Shown here: piece by piece, positions 11,775 to 25,335 of the stretch
Layout: every line of letters begins with the position of its first letter
Numbering within the stretch: position 1 is the first letter of the stretch
Assembly: GCF_963678975.1 (NCBI RefSeq)
Contig: NC_089279.1
Span: 29,489,525 to 29,553,524, forward strand
Direction of reading: 5' to 3'
Source of the DNA: Dysidea avara
Taxonomy: Eukaryota > Porifera > Demospongiae > Dictyoceratida > Dysideidae
Length of the DNA: 64,000 nt
Position numbers and translations under genes: made by a program
The notes under the pieces: generated by a model
Told to the model about the DNA's origin: nothing
What the model saw: the letters and a program-made list of their open reading frames with translations, nothing else
Database searches by the model: none

Positions 11775-12619
11775 CAGGGGCGGATTTAGGATTTATAAAA
11801 GGGGGGGCTAACTCAAGGTACTAATCTCTTGGGTAGAGGTGTGCAAAGCACACTTCCCAGTATGCTCTGCATGCTGGAACTAGGAGGGTCTGGGACATGC
11901 CCCCCCAGGAAAATTTTGAAAAATAGATGCTAAATATTGCAATTTGGGGACATTTCCACATAAAATCATAATATTTTCTGCCTGTAGATATTTTATATAC
12001 TGCCTTTAGATTATAGGTATGGCTCTCTGAAGCATTTTGTTAATGAAAAAGTTTGGGTAGGTACAGACAACCAAGTACATGATGCACCCCTCTCACAATT
12101 GCACAACACTGAATAGGTGCATGTTAGAATAATAATGTTGAAAGTGAAATTTGAACAATACAAGAGACATTTTCAATGGAGATTGTGTACCTGAATTAAG
12201 TATTGCCGTACATATTAACTACACAAGTAGATGAATGAAGCCCTTTAAACAGACCAATGCACTTCATTGTATGTATAGCTGCAGGCAGATTTGGAAAAAA
12301 ATCATAACAGAATCAACTATATGTTTCCAGTGAATGTTCTATTAGAGAAGTTAGCTGACTGCTCTATTAGAGTATCTCGATCTTGTACACCTCCAATGCT
12401 GATCCGGGTCCTTGTTGCATAAACTTTAGCATAACTCCACTGATAATACCTTGGAAAGATGTTTATAAGGTGGTTTTATGAGTATTTGTATTATTAGTGA
12501 TCATATAATTATGCTAAGACAAAATTTCATTATAATGTTCAGCATATTGATCAAGTAAAGCCTAAATATGAAGGGGGGGGGGCTTCAGCCCCCAAAGCCC
12601 CCCCCCGGATCCGCCCCTG
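11775..12619. mobile_element. Terminal-inverted-repeat element, CAGGGGCGGATT family
   Basis: It starts CAGGGGCGGATTTAGG with a following G tract and ends with a C tract then GGATCCGCCCCTG; the flanking sequence CTATA(C) occurs on both sides. It is about 845 bp with no ORF. It sits in the upstream region of phosphatase gene A and explains why that region is longer than the matching one before gene B. Related ends bound 18944-19437 and 25336-26947. Confidence 0.7.
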
Positions 12620-12699
12620 CTATACGCTATCCAGCACACAGCTGCAGCTAACCAAAAAAAAAAAGTTTGTGGCGTGAGATTTTGCAATATTCAGGCACG

Positions 12700-12865
12700 T
12701 GCACGACACGTGCTAGCCCAGCGTAGCCAAAAAGGACCGTCTCGTGAATTCCTCAATAAACGGGTGTAGTCAGGTGCAGGGGAGTCTCTATCTGACTCTA
12801 TAACACTAGCTAGCTGGACTCAAGCTACAGGAAGCCCCTGTGAGACTACGTACGTACTGCAGGAA
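12700..12865 (+). promoter_or_regulatory. Upstream block of phosphatase gene A shared with gene B (putative promoter/5' UTR exon)
   Basis: TCGTGAATTCCTCAATAAAC then GGGTGTAGTCAGG, and further on CTACAGGAAG followed by GTGAGACTAC, recur almost unchanged about 3 kb upstream of gene B (28012-28125). The GTGAGAC in both could be the donor of a non-coding first exon that splices to the acceptor just before each start codon (14216, 31103). That role is an inference. Confidence 0.4.
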
Positions 12866-14218
12866 GTCCTAAGACGACCTTTTCGCCGATTCGCAACGAA
12901 AAGACATGTTATATTAATTATGTGAGTCGATCTAGTGTTTAAGGTACACTTTTCTTGTTTACCATCCCACACCCGCCCGATTCTTAGTCTAGCGCAGCAC
13001 CCTGAAACCACTGGTCTGGTCATAGCGCCCGGGTATGTTTTCTATGTCCAATCCAGTGTCCATGGATGATCCTGAGGTATTGGACACTTCAGGGTGCTGG
13101 TGTTGATGACGAGGTTGATGACGAGGTTGATGACAATCCCCTTTTCCCTTGAATTATAAGTAGTATGTGTAGTCTGTAGTTGTAGCTAGATAATGTATGT
13201 ACCATGTTGTTGCATATTACTATCCAGTGTCCGGAGGGTATACTATCTATGTCATAGCGATTCCGGGAGAACCATGCCTTGTGTACTTGTGTAGTAGCAA
13301 TTCCCTGAGTATCTCATAGCTAAACACTGATTTATTTAATCATAGGATGGGAGAGATTTAAGTAGTTTTGTCCTTTTAAAATGTAACAATTTCAGTTCTC
13401 CACATTTTCCATTGAGAAATGACATTTAAACAAATGCTTATAACTCAGTTTTGCGAAAACCTCTGTCATGAATACCTTAGTACGTGGACCACAATACAGC
13501 CTTACTTATAAGACCCTCTGAATAAAGGTCATCCTTGTAGAAGTCCACTAAATAGTTGCATGCATTTGGCATCTTACAGATAGCAAAAAAGCATACACAT
13601 GGTTGAGTTTGAACACTCTGTACCAGTCATCACCTCCACCCAAAAATACAATATGCTTGTAAAACAAAGAATTGTACTGTTGATTTAAAGCTGCTTATAC
13701 AATCCACACTAGGACTGAAACAGATATCCGCTTTATCCAGATACCCGGATAGTATTTTTACATCCGGATAGTAGTTTGAAGCCATCAGAATAGCAATTTG
13801 TTTGATAGAAATCCTTTACACTGATTATTATACTGCAATCCCAATTGTGGCCAAAAGGCACCTGAACTGATGTCAAACTGTGAAAAAAATCAAGCCCTTA
13901 TCCCTAGCCGCTATCAAGTTACACTTGTCTGAAGGCATAAGTAAGTAAGTCAGTCAGGCATCCTCTAAACAATTTGTTTAAAAAATTTTTGTAGCAACCT
14001 ATTGGAAGCATTTCAGGTCATACTGAAGGGTTTTTACCTAACCAATATTGCCAAGGTACCATGAAGGAATTGTGAGGTTGGTTTCTGGTCAATAGTTTTT
14101 TTTGTGAGAAAATGTGGTCCCAATATACTTGTACAATTACTACCGTACTGCATGATGTAACATAGCTGATGCGTTTCTTTTATTATTTATTATTCTTTGG
14201 TTTGTTATATTCACAGTG

Positions 14219-17200
14219 ATGATGTCACGCTATCACTCAGTCAACTATGATGATGATGAGGATGGTGATGACCAAAAACCTGTAGTACAAGTTTCACCAA
14301 ATCAGTATGGGACTGTAGGGTGAGTGCACATCCTCACAGCTGGACCAGACATTCAGACTGTTTAGCAAACAAGCAGACATCCACAGATTGCTGGCTTAGT
14401 TTCTGTATCTTATAATATATTTATTAGCAAGAGTACATAGAGAGGGAGAGTGTCTAAGTAGGACACCTTCAGCCAAAATCACTGGGTATTATAGAGCATC
14501 CACACATTAGTAGAGCAAAAGTTGTACCTTATTCGACACCTATTAACAGCACTCAACACCTATCAACAGATCTCTATCATCAGTAAAAGTTTTAAGTTGT
14601 TCAAAAATCACTGTCTGTTCAATAATATGCAGTGATTTTGTACAGGCTGTATTGGTAGTTAGACACTCTCCCTCCCTATTTTTATCATGTACTCTTGTTG
14701 TTAGTGACATAGAAAATAAAGAATTCATAGAGGTTGGTTATGAGTCCAATTTCAATTGTATGCTGGAACCTGGAAAAATTTGTTTATAAATTGTATAAAT
14801 TATACATGTACATGTACTTCACGCACATGCATGCATGCAGACACACACACACACAATACAATACATTACACACACACACACATACACACATGGTAACACT
14901 CTGCATTTGTACATACAGCATGTACAGAGGTGTGCTCTAAGTAGGATATTTGTGCAAAATAAAGAGGTAGCTTAGACTTGTATTTGTGCCACCACACTAA
15001 ATTGATTGTCAATTCTCTTATTACAGTGATGATCAATTTATCATAGAGCCACAGGAACACAACTTCAATAGAAGGCGTCTGTATTATAGCATCACAATCA
15101 TTGCTTTACTATTGATAGTAATTGTTGTCACCATAAGTGAGTTGTGTTATGAATGTGGTATGTGTATGTGTGTGTTACTCAAAGGGCTTGTTGATTAGAT
15201 GGGCCTTTTAACCAACTTCCACATGCTTCAATTTCAGCCACATTGTGGTTCTTCAATTGATGGCGTTAATATGATTTTATAAACAGATTTGAGAATGCTT
15301 TAAAAATACCTTTCCCAAAACCCATTCTTCCCAGATTCAAAACAGAGCAACAGGACAAGTTTGTTAACAAGTAGAAATAGTACAATAGCTGAAAAACATT
15401 TGTATGGCAATTTATTTAGTATGCGCATGTTATGTAATAGTTAAGGCATTGCCACGTGTGTTTATGGAAGTACAGTATGATGTGGGATATGTTGAGAGAC
15501 TAATACAGTACGAGGTGAAACCAAGTGCTGTATTATCCTTGTGACACCCCAAGTGCTGTACTTTTTGTACACACAAGTACAGATGGTGCTTTATGTGTTA
15601 TATTGTGGTGATGCACCAATACTAGTGCCCTATTTTGGTAGTATCGGACTGGTATTGGTTAAACTATAAATGTTTGATGCCAACCGATACTTTGTATCAC
15701 GTCATTTATTTGCTTTTCAATATGGTGACAAACGTAGCTGGTCGAACAAAGTTGAGCAAAAGCTAAGTGAGGCGACCAACTGACAGTAGTGGCAGAGTGG
15801 TAAAGGGTTAATAGGTATATAGGTGTGGAAATTCCTAGTTTGAACCCTGCACAATACCACATCTATACTAGTCTATTTTTGGAATGTTGAAAGAGGTTGT
15901 TTATGCCTAAATTTAAGCCAAAATAGTTCTATTGAGATACATCCATGCTTTAAAAAGATATACAATGAGTAACAGCCATTATACCACAGTGTCACCTTTG
16001 TTCAATTCTTTACAATAAATGTCTTTATATTTAGTTTGCAATGAGATTTCTTGCAATTTAAAACTGTTACTGCCTAAACTCACAAGTGCCTTAGTTAGGT
16101 ATGTTATCCAAACCAGACAAAATTTCATATTTACTTGCCCATTTATCTATTATACAGAACTTTGTTCAAATACTCTAATAGGACATACACTTACACGCAA
16201 AGCACTCTGATTCCTAAAGTTTTTAGTTGCTAAGTTTCAAAGCCAAACCTCATTTGACCTTGTACATCACAGACCCCAGTGTACAGCAAAAGTGCAAATC
16301 ATAATAAATTATGTAGTGTTCCTAAGTCTATATGTAATGTTGATACAGTTTTACATAGCTTGTATTGCTTTAGTACTGGTTGTTACTCTCGTTGGTGATG
16401 ATGATGAAGAATATGACGGAAGGACTAACTTGAGTTTTCTTGTAGTAGGAGACTGGGGAGGGCAGTCCTTCTCGCCATACTACACATTAGCACAGAAAGA
16501 TGTTGCTGAACAAATGGGTAGAAAGGCAGAGGAAATTAGCTCACAATTCACTGTAGGACTCGGAGATAATTTTTATGATGATGGTGTTACAAGCGTAAAT
16601 GATTCAAGGTTTAATACTACATTTGAAGTAAGCACAACATACATACATATGTGTGTGCTGTGCTGTGCGTAAAAGGTACTAAAGCACATATTTGCTGCAT
16701 TTAGAAAGTGTGAAATTGCCAGGTTAATACCTTTTCAAGCTTTGTACTCTTGTTTTAAATGCACCAAGTTTTGTTAACTTTAAACCCTCATAGTCAAGAA
16801 AACTGGATTTAAACTACTAAATTTACATTTTTTACACGTAACTTTCAAAGTGTCCATCCTATGGCCACACAATTTGCATCATTCTATTTGTGATGTACTA
16901 CAGATTAAAATAATACCTAGGGTTTTACCCTAATGTTAAATGGTGAGGCCAAAACCAGCTGTACAAATAACTTGTTGGTATGGAAACACACAAACCTTTT
17001 ATATACGTTTATAGAATGATCCATAACTTGATGGTGGTTGCTCCCATCGCCTAGCAAAAAGTTCCATTTGCTTTCCCGTTAACTTTTCTATCAGGCCATG
17101 TGAGTAAACCCACAATCAAAAGTAAACACATGACAAAATTTTGAAACATGGAGACGGGACTCGCTGTTGCTCAATGCTTTCATGACAGGTAAGCTGCTGT

Positions 17201-20200
17201 AGTTGCTGTGTTCATTTAACCTTCTCCAAGTAGCCCAGTGAACAGACATTCAATTGATGTGCAGTTTTAAGCTACAAGTTATCCCACCTAATGTCACCTT
17301 TGCTGCCCATATTGTGTAATCATGCACTCCCCAAAAGTTTTCGCAGGTTTAAGGGTGAAGACTGTAATGTTTTATTTTTGATCTACAGCAGCTGTTAAAG
17401 GTTTGTACATATTAATGACAGCAATTGCAAATTAAGCTTAGCTTGTGGATTTTGACTGTAATGTAATTGAATGGGAGCAGTTAGACTTCCAGTACAATAC
17501 AATGTATAGACGTGTTCACTATACTATACTATACTACTAAAACAGTTATTCATTCTGCCAGTACAATGAACTGAACCACTTCTTTATTATCTCACTACTT
17601 CAATAAACCAGAGACTGGTCTTATTTCAGTAGCAACTGTCATTTGCACTTGCTCTATATTCTATACATTTGGGTCCTCAAGAGAACTGAACATTACTCTA
17701 ATAAAACACACACTAGCAGCAAAATATTCTAATTAAACAGTCACATTTGGTATTCAAATGATCAACATGTTTAGTTTAAGGTGTACTGTATCTTTATTGA
17801 CAACATGTCACCTTCAAGCTATCTTTATAGCTATGCTAATTCTTTGTTATAGTAAGTTATGTACTGTAGTTGTCAATTGAAGCCTCCCTCTTGTGTGTCA
17901 TCTTACAGTGGCTTAGTCAGACTTTCATTGATTGTGGGGCATACCTTCTCATCAAATTCGATATACAGCATCCTCAAAGGGTTCTTAAGGTCTTTAGTAA
18001 TTTTTTATTTTAAGGCTCCTGTAAAATTTTTTTCTCAAATTTTTATTATTGACATTAGTGTGTGGAAGGCACATGTGTATACATTATTTATACACACCAC
18101 AATTGCTCTGTTTGACATTCATAGAGTGTGTTCACAGCTGAATCACTCCAGTCAAGATGGTACATGGTAGCTGGTAATCATGATCACATTGGAAATGCTG
18201 AAGCACAAATTGCATATACCCAAAAATCACATCGATGGTACATGCCAAACTATTACTACACTGAGGTAACACCATTGAAATTAGTGTTTGCTTTAATAGC
18301 GTATGCTTTTCAGGTATTTAGAATTGGTTCAAATGTTACAATTCAGTTTGTGTTCATTGACACGGAACTACTCACAACTAGTGATCTAGGATGCTTACCA
18401 TCAAATGACTCAGATCCTCAGTGGATATGGATTGAAAACACACTAGCTGCTTCAACTTCACAATGGCTATTTGTACTAGGGCACCACCCGGGTAAGAAAG
18501 AATTAATCATTCATGTTATTATGTAGCACTGCTGTGAGTGCTGTATGGAAAATAAAGCACACTTCATGTGGCAGAAATGCCAAATGAAGTGCAAGACAAA
18601 TTTTTTCGTAATAGCACAAGCAAGGTGATGTTTTAACGTACCTGTGGAATTTTCCCTAGTTGAAGCCTATGTAAACGTGCTACTTAATGATGGTTCACAC
18701 TGGTTGTACACTCACATGTTTTGGCAGTACTGATGTAGTCCAGGTGCAAGTTATCACTAATCTTCCAGCCTCCTTTAGTGTAAAACAAGCTTTTGAGTAG
18801 TATAATCTTTTGGGCAGAACAAAGGTTTGTCCATGATACATGCGTTGGTACCACTTGTGGTGTGGTATGTCAAAAGCCAAAGCAATGTCTGACCATGAAA
18901 AATCAAAATCCATATATGGTGTTATACATTGTTAATATAATAGCAATGGCGGATCCAGCATGGGGCATTTGGGGCAAATGCCCCCCCCCCCCCCCCCACC
19001 ACCACCACCACCACCTTGTGGAGGAGCCATGCAGCCATGCTTCTGATTAAAATAGCTACTAAACTTTGTGTCAGGCCAAGATCAGTTTATTAACTCATGA
19101 ATTTTACTAGCATTTATTACAAATTAACCTGAAACCAAAGCAACCAGTCAAACTGGCTGTGAAATTACCACCCAGCACTTTCGTTCGTTCTAAGTGCCTC
19201 TAAAATTAATTATTGTGTTGCTGTTTTAAAGATATCCAGAGCCTTTTAAACAGCATTAAGACTTCACAGCCATCTGAAAAGGCCAAATTAGCAAAAATCA
19301 ACTGTGAGACACTACTAAGAGGTGATTATTTGTTGCTTCAAAAATGCAGCACTGAACTAGAGAATCTGGCTCTCCCCAACCACCTACAACTTAGCCTGTG
19401 TGTGCCCCTCCCCTTACCAGCTCCTGGATCCGCCCCTGAATAGGGTGGTTTCTGGTTAATTTGTTAGTACTGCTATACTTGCAAGGGTATCTTAATGTTC
19501 TGTATTGAAAGTAAGCGCTTGTGTAAAACTGATTAACTGTCATATACATTATGCAAACATGAATATGTTGTTCCCTGGTAAAATATAACCACTAGCTGTG
19601 AACAAAGCTAGGAAGTATTTTCCATTATATCAACATGTTGTGGCATTGCTGTAGTCTGTAGGTTTTCTGTTTGCGACTTCTATGTAGCTAATTATAAACC
19701 AGTGAGCATGAATGTTTGGCCTTTCATGCTTCATGCCTAAAACAGCCAATTATGGAAGATAATGAATGTGTCGTACAGTAATTTTATCTTCATTGCTCAT
19801 ATCAAAGTATTTTAGAATTTAAACAGCTTCAGTATTTGAAGAGCTTCAAAGCAATGCTAACTTGATATTTAGGAAAAACATGGACTCAATTAAATGTGAA
19901 TAAATGAATGTGTTTGAATTGAATTATCATGACTTTCTCCTTCACTTTTTAATGTGTTCAATTAATAGTCTGGTCAGTAGCTGAGCATGGACCTACTGAA
20001 ATATTAGTGGAGTGCCTCAGACCACTACTGATAGAATACAACGTCACTGCTTATTTTTGTGGACATGATCATACCATGCAACACCTCCATGAAGAGGATA
20101 GTTCTGTAGAGTATTTTGTGAGTGGAGCTGGTCATAATACTGACCCTTCACGGAGTCATGCTGTACGTATTTCCATTGGGATATTTCAGTGTCATTATTT

Positions 20201-20459
20201 TTTGTTTTGTCCTTATACATAGGATGATGTGCCTGAAAATTCCCTAAAGTTTTGTTACGGCCCTTGGGAGTTTTTTAGCTATCATGGTGCATTTGCCCAT
20301 GTCACCGTTAACTCTACAATTATGAGTGTTACATATGTGGATTATGAAGGTTAGTATGGTTGTGACTGAGATTCATACATTATCACATATTTCATTCATT
20401 TAGGAAATGATTTGTATTTTTACACAACAGAACCAAACAGAGACAAAGATTATACGTAG
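14219..20459 (+). CDS. Membrane-anchored purple acid phosphatase (ACP5-like), gene A
   Basis: Eight coding exons: 14219-14319, 15027-15136, 16374-16627, 18125-18265, 18314-18491, 19969-20162, 20223-20349, 20404-20459. All joins are GT-AG and in phase, giving 386 aa. Residues 1-53 are acidic then basic (RRR at 49-51), and 54-77 form one hydrophobic segment ([19 protein letters not shown]): a type II anchor with no signal peptide. The catalytic domain follows with every purple acid phosphatase ligand: D97 (GDWGG), D135 and Y138 (GDNFY), N173 (GNHDH), H259 (GHHP), H294 and H296 (CGHDH). The family hydrolyses phosphate monoesters with a di-iron centre at acid pH. GHHP replaces the usual GHYP. Human ACP5 is a secreted/lysosomal protein of 325 aa, so the extra length here is the anchor. 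An acceptor just before the ATG implies a 5' non-coding exon. Paralogue of gene B. Confidence 0.93.
18944..19437. mobile_element. GGCGGATCCAG-ended element in intron 5 of gene A
   Basis: Left end GGCGGATCCAGCATGGGGC with a C tract; right end CTCCTGGATCCGCCCCTG. It is about 0.5 kb and has no function-bearing ORF. Same end family as 11775-12619. Confidence 0.65.
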
Positions 20460-20521
20460 CTACAAGCTGCACTCTTATGCCAATGCAGTATTATTTTATT
20501 TCCGACAAGTGAATGTGTTAC

Positions 20522-20527
20522 AATAAA
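20522..20527 (+). terminator. Polyadenylation signal AATAAA of phosphatase gene A
   Basis: A canonical AATAAA lies 63 bp after the stop codon of gene A, inside GTTACAATAAAATATG. Confidence 0.7.
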
Positions 20528-20670
20528 ATATGCTCAATAGCACCTTGACATAATACGTCAAGCAACTATAGCCAATAGAATTACTACTAGTGAAAAACAC
20601 TAAATATGGTAAAAAGAGATTGCTTAAAAAAACAAAAGAAGCAATAGTCAAACAAGCCAGTATGTTAAAT

Positions 20671-20827
<157 letters not shown>

Positions 20828-21212
20828 TCTTTATTCGGACTCAGTGTATATAAGGAAAAAACAACACTGGTACTTTATAAATCCATTTATGGATAGCCAT
20901 GGTAATAAGAGGTGCTGGTGGTACTTGGTATTACACTGTACTAAACATGCATATCATAGCTGTTACATGTAAGTGTTCAGCTAATAATATCAGATAAAAC
21001 ATCAATGTGTTGTTTCCTGAGTGTATATTGTACAGCTTTGATATAATCCAACATCAGGCATTGTAGCATGCTGTGGTCATCAATGTGCCTTAGGTATGGC
21101 TTCTGCTACATGTGCAACTCTGTGATCACAATAAGTCAAGCACACAGTTGTATCAACAACATTGTTGTTCTAGTATGAACTTAATATACTGTGGTTAAAA
21201 TAATTATAGCCA

Positions 21213-22052
21213 TTGCGACCGGATCTGCGAAAACAGGACATAATCGCTTTTTTTTTTCGAATTCCTGTTTATTAAATATTTACAATCTACTTAGCCAAGT
21301 GTACTCACTGGCAAAGTTTCAGCTTCATATGCCAATTAACTTTGGGAGTTACAGCCCTACAAAGTAGCAACAACAGAAAAATCGATTTGTACAGCGCAAC
21401 ATCCACCATCTTGGAGTATAACCCGTTTTGCAACCCTGATAGCGTTGCTTTCTATAAGAGTAAAACAATACCCAGGCAGTAGAGCTTCTTCTGCATTCTA
21501 CAGCAAAGGGTGACCTGTACGCTTTCCTTCATGCTACCAGGGTTTCAAAACGGTGTACTCCAAAATGGCGGATGTTGTTATGGCAGCAGCTCACCTGAAA
21601 AGGGTCTATAGGGAAAATAAATTACAGGCACTTACAAAAACGGTTGTAACTTACCAACGGATTGAGGTACGGAGCTAACATTTTCACCATCATGCTTGCC
21701 ATGAACAGGGGAATCAATTACTGAGTAAGTTTTTCCTTTACTCACCCTTCTTTACTGCATACAAAGGTGTAATTCGTGAAGAAAAATCGATCGCTTTGAC
21801 ATGACGTAAACAAACACTCATAATTTACATGTCCTTGGGTCTACTGCAACGAAACAAGATTTTTCAACTCCTCTTGAACAGGCGAATAAGATGATATCCA
21901 GGTTTTTATTGTTAGTCCCTTCCTTCACTAAAAATGAGGGGTTAAAAAATTTACGGAATTTTTCAATAATACGCAAGTATTTCACCCAATGTATTCAATG
22001 CTTTATACTGTAAATTTAGGCTTGTGCGATTATGTCCCAGATCCGGTCACAC
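21213..22052. mobile_element. Terminal-inverted-repeat element, GACCGGATCTG family
   Basis: The left end GCGACCGGATCTG...GGACATAATCGC is answered by GCGATTATGTCCCAGATCCGGTCAC on the right. The left copy has a 9-base insertion inside the repeat. Length is about 840 bp and no transposase ORF is visible. Confidence 0.65.
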
Positions 22053-23462
22053 CATTATATATAACGATATATATTATAGGGTTACTTATTAACACATAGA
22101 GTTTCCTTTGCAGCAACGAAAAGGCTTCACTCTTCAGATCAATGGCAAAGTGAAACCTACAAGAAGTAATACATGAGAATGCATGGATGTTATCATTGCA
22201 ATATGTATTTAAAAATAGGTCATGGACATGAAGAAAGACATATGTAGGAAGGAAAGCTATGCAGTTTTTATCCCTGCCTGAAAAGTAGGATAGCATTCTC
22301 ACAGAATAATAAGTGCCCAGATTTTCTTGTAGGCCTGTAGAAAAAAATAAGATGAACAAAGTGGTACATTTCAAGAATTTAATACTTTTTTAGGTTTTTG
22401 ACTTCATATTTACTAGTGTACCTACATTACGTTATATAACTTCTAATGCTTCTTTTGTGGTTGGGAAGCTTTCTTCTAAGGTGGTGTTTAGGTGAGTGTT
22501 CTGTTAGGATTTTGGTTTTTAAAAAAGGCAATTTTTAACCACTACAGTGGTTCATGGTTACACTTGTTTGCCAAGGTCCTTTGACAAAAATCATTTTACT
22601 AATTTGATTGGCTAAAATAGTATGGTATGATTCTATTGGTAGCACATGTCTGGTTCGACAATTAGTGTTACCATAGTGAAGCAACAAGGTGATCGTTTTG
22701 TAAAGGTTGCTATAGGTAACCATTGCTGTGGTAAACCTCACTTTGGTGCCATAGCAATAGTTTCTAAATGTGATAGGTCTTTTGTAGTGGTTATTTTTGA
22801 ATTTCTGTTGCTTAGTAACAGTTGCTATGAATCAAGTGTCAAATTAATTTGTAATAGAACTGACTGTGGTGGTCAGGATTAATAGTTGTCATGTTTTAAA
22901 GGAAGGAATTGAAACAGTGCTCAACTTTGCCTCACACTATAATACCCCCTCTTGTTTATATATACAATGCTCAAGCTATTGATCCCGAGTACCACAGCCA
23001 GCCATCCTACACAACAAAAATAGTGTTCCAATACTACGTATACTAACTCTGTCTTTAGTCAGTATTGAAACAACTAATTCAACAACGTCCCTATAACAAG
23101 AGAAAATGGACCACAAATATAAATGACTCCAATGCTATTCAGTATTGGGGCCTGTGGTATGATTTTGTCTGAGCATATCAAAACATAGATGGAATAAATA
23201 CAGGCAGTAAGAATTATGCTGTGCAATTACACTGTTTGACCTTGATTCTGATCCTGGGGAACTGAAAGACTTAGCTAAAGAAACAGTAACAAGGTTAGGA
23301 CAACTAGCCCTACTTTAAAATATAGTGTATATACCTTCTAAATAACAAACACTTTAGGAGTGACTGATTTTGACAAAATTTTACTGTTATTAGGAGGTTG
23401 CATGCCCTCTTTTAGACATTGGTATATAGAGCTCTATAGTGACTAGCTAAATGATGGTCCTA
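22053..23462. other. Non-coding stretch
   Basis: Short frames (22030-22374 minus, 22646-22882 plus) show no recognisable motif or splice context. I see nothing to support as a gene. Confidence 0.4.
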
Positions 23463-23469
23463 TATATAT

Positions 23470-23730
23470 GTGAGGGGGCATAGGAAAAGGGACCTATAGA
23501 GACTTTTTAACTTTTGAGTAAAAGTCAGTAAATTTCCGTTTATTTTTAGGTAATTATAGTAAATTACATACATTGGGAAATCACACTTGTATTTAAATTC
23601 TTCATAACTATGTGAAACAATTGAGTATTGACTTGAAATATGAATAGCTGGTGAGTTGTAGAATTCTTTGATTAGCATGACTCAAATTCCACGTTAACCA
23701 CTATAGGTCCCTTTTCCTATGCCCCCTCAC
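23470..23730. mobile_element. MITE with a 30-bp perfect terminal inverted repeat
   Basis: GTGAGGGGGCATAGGAAAAG followed by GGACCTATAG at 23470-23499 has its exact reverse complement at 23701-23730. The element is about 260 bp and non-coding. Confidence 0.85.
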
Positions 23731-24040
23731 ATATACATATAAGGAAGATCCTTTAAGCTAGAGAGGTTTCACTGTAAACTAGCATATTTTCTGGACCACT
23801 AAGCTTTCTGTACATGATCATGTATCATCAAATTGAGTAATTTTGACTGTAATGTGTAGTGCATTTGCCTAATGCTGAGCACTCAGCTATTGCACGGTTA
23901 CCAGCTACTATACTTTACTGTTTGAAACTTTCCTTTATTATTAAGGAAAAAAGGCAATAGCCTGTGAGTCCCACTCATATACAAAATTAAATCAATTTTA
24001 AGTCATTGGTTGAAGATAATTTTTGTTCAAGAAAACACTG

Positions 24041-24239
24041 TTCCATGAAGAGGACAGCTCTGTGGAGTATTTTTAATAATTTTCAATTATTCTTGTCCTT
24101 ATAAAATAGTAAGATGACTATGATGTGCCTCCACAATCCCTTTTGTTTCACTATGGCCTCTGGGATCCCTTCAAAAATCAGGGTGCATTTGCTGACGTCT
24201 CCATTCATCCTGCAAAAAATAAAATTAATGTCTTATAAA
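24041..24239 (+). pseudogene. Relic of a further purple acid phosphatase copy (end of exon 6 plus exon 7)
   Basis: [11 protein letters not shown] (24041-24073) matches the exon-6 sequence [11 protein letters not shown] of genes A and B, then hits a stop where the exon should continue. After an intron-like gap with an acceptor-like site, DDYDVPPQSLLFHYG...GAFADVSIHP (about 24110-24210) matches exon 7 ([10 protein letters not shown](C/H)YGP...[10 protein letters not shown]), and a stop follows at INVL. The remaining exons are absent. It lies between A and B on the same strand, which supports an array that once held at least one more copy. Confidence 0.8.
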
Positions 24240-24414
24240 GGTTACATGGTTAACACTTGTTCATAAATGGAAATGAGCACCAAAGAAGCAACAGAGCACC
24301 AGCAAGAAAAAGAAGTTGACTATCATAACACATAATTAAAGGCGCAATATTTATAATGAACTTTATTCTTACGCTTTCACTGCAACAGAAAGCTAGTATG
24401 TGATCCCTCCCACC

Positions 24415-24512
24415 CACACACACACACACATGCAGACACACACACACATGCAGACACACACACACACACACATGCAGACACACACACACACACACATGCA
24501 GACACACACACA
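24415..24512. repeat. Interrupted (CA)n with periodic CATGCAGA
   Basis: Runs of CA are broken at regular intervals by CATGCAGA, forming a short compound microsatellite. Confidence 0.9.
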
Positions 24513-25335
24513 CTTATTGGTCGATGCATGCTTCTAAGATCAAGGTACTCTAATAGAGCAGTCATGCAATTGTTTTAATAGAACAATCACAGTTTATATC
24601 ACTGTATAACTGCCTGATATACTGATGAAAACTATTATTTCAGAGCTTCATGTATACATGGGGTGTGACACACCCCAGCTCAGACCCCAAGAATGTCATC
24701 CTTATTCCTGTAATATGTTGTATGGTTCAAACTCCACTGTATTAATGTGCAGCTATAGTTAGGTGCTGATCCAGAAATAAATTGACTGACCCAAATTCAA
24801 GTTGCATGGGCACATCATGAGATGTTTTGATTGATAATAAGTTGTATAAAGTACTTGACAATTATTATATTTGAAGGTCAATAACCTTGTATTTTGATTA
24901 CCTCCTGGGAAACCTCTTATACAGATTTTAAGGACCTCACTATCCCCTAAAGGTTATATATAGGTCTGCGTTGGCTAATTGTCTGACATACTACAATGTG
25001 CCAATTGCATATATCTATATGTATATGTAGGAAGTGAATATATAGTTTCATTGGATCACTGATGTGAGCTATATCATCTCCTGCACTCCCACATGAACAT
25101 GCCGTGTATATCACATGACTGCAAAGAGATCATATATAATTGTGTGTCACATTCTATCAGTGCAGCATATATGTAACATCATGCTTTTTAGTATATAATG
25201 CATAATATGTAAATATACCCAGTGTAGCTATAGTTACCATATTGTGGAAATTTGGCCTTCTGTATAGTTTTATCTAGCAGAAAAATTAACAATATTGTAT
25301 TGAGCTTGCCCATTCATGTAACAGTCATGGTATGC

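Noticed and set aside
12820-13023. 67-aa minus-strand ORF
   Set aside because: No motif; it overlaps the block shared upstream of genes A and B and is not open at the gene B counterpart as far as I can follow.
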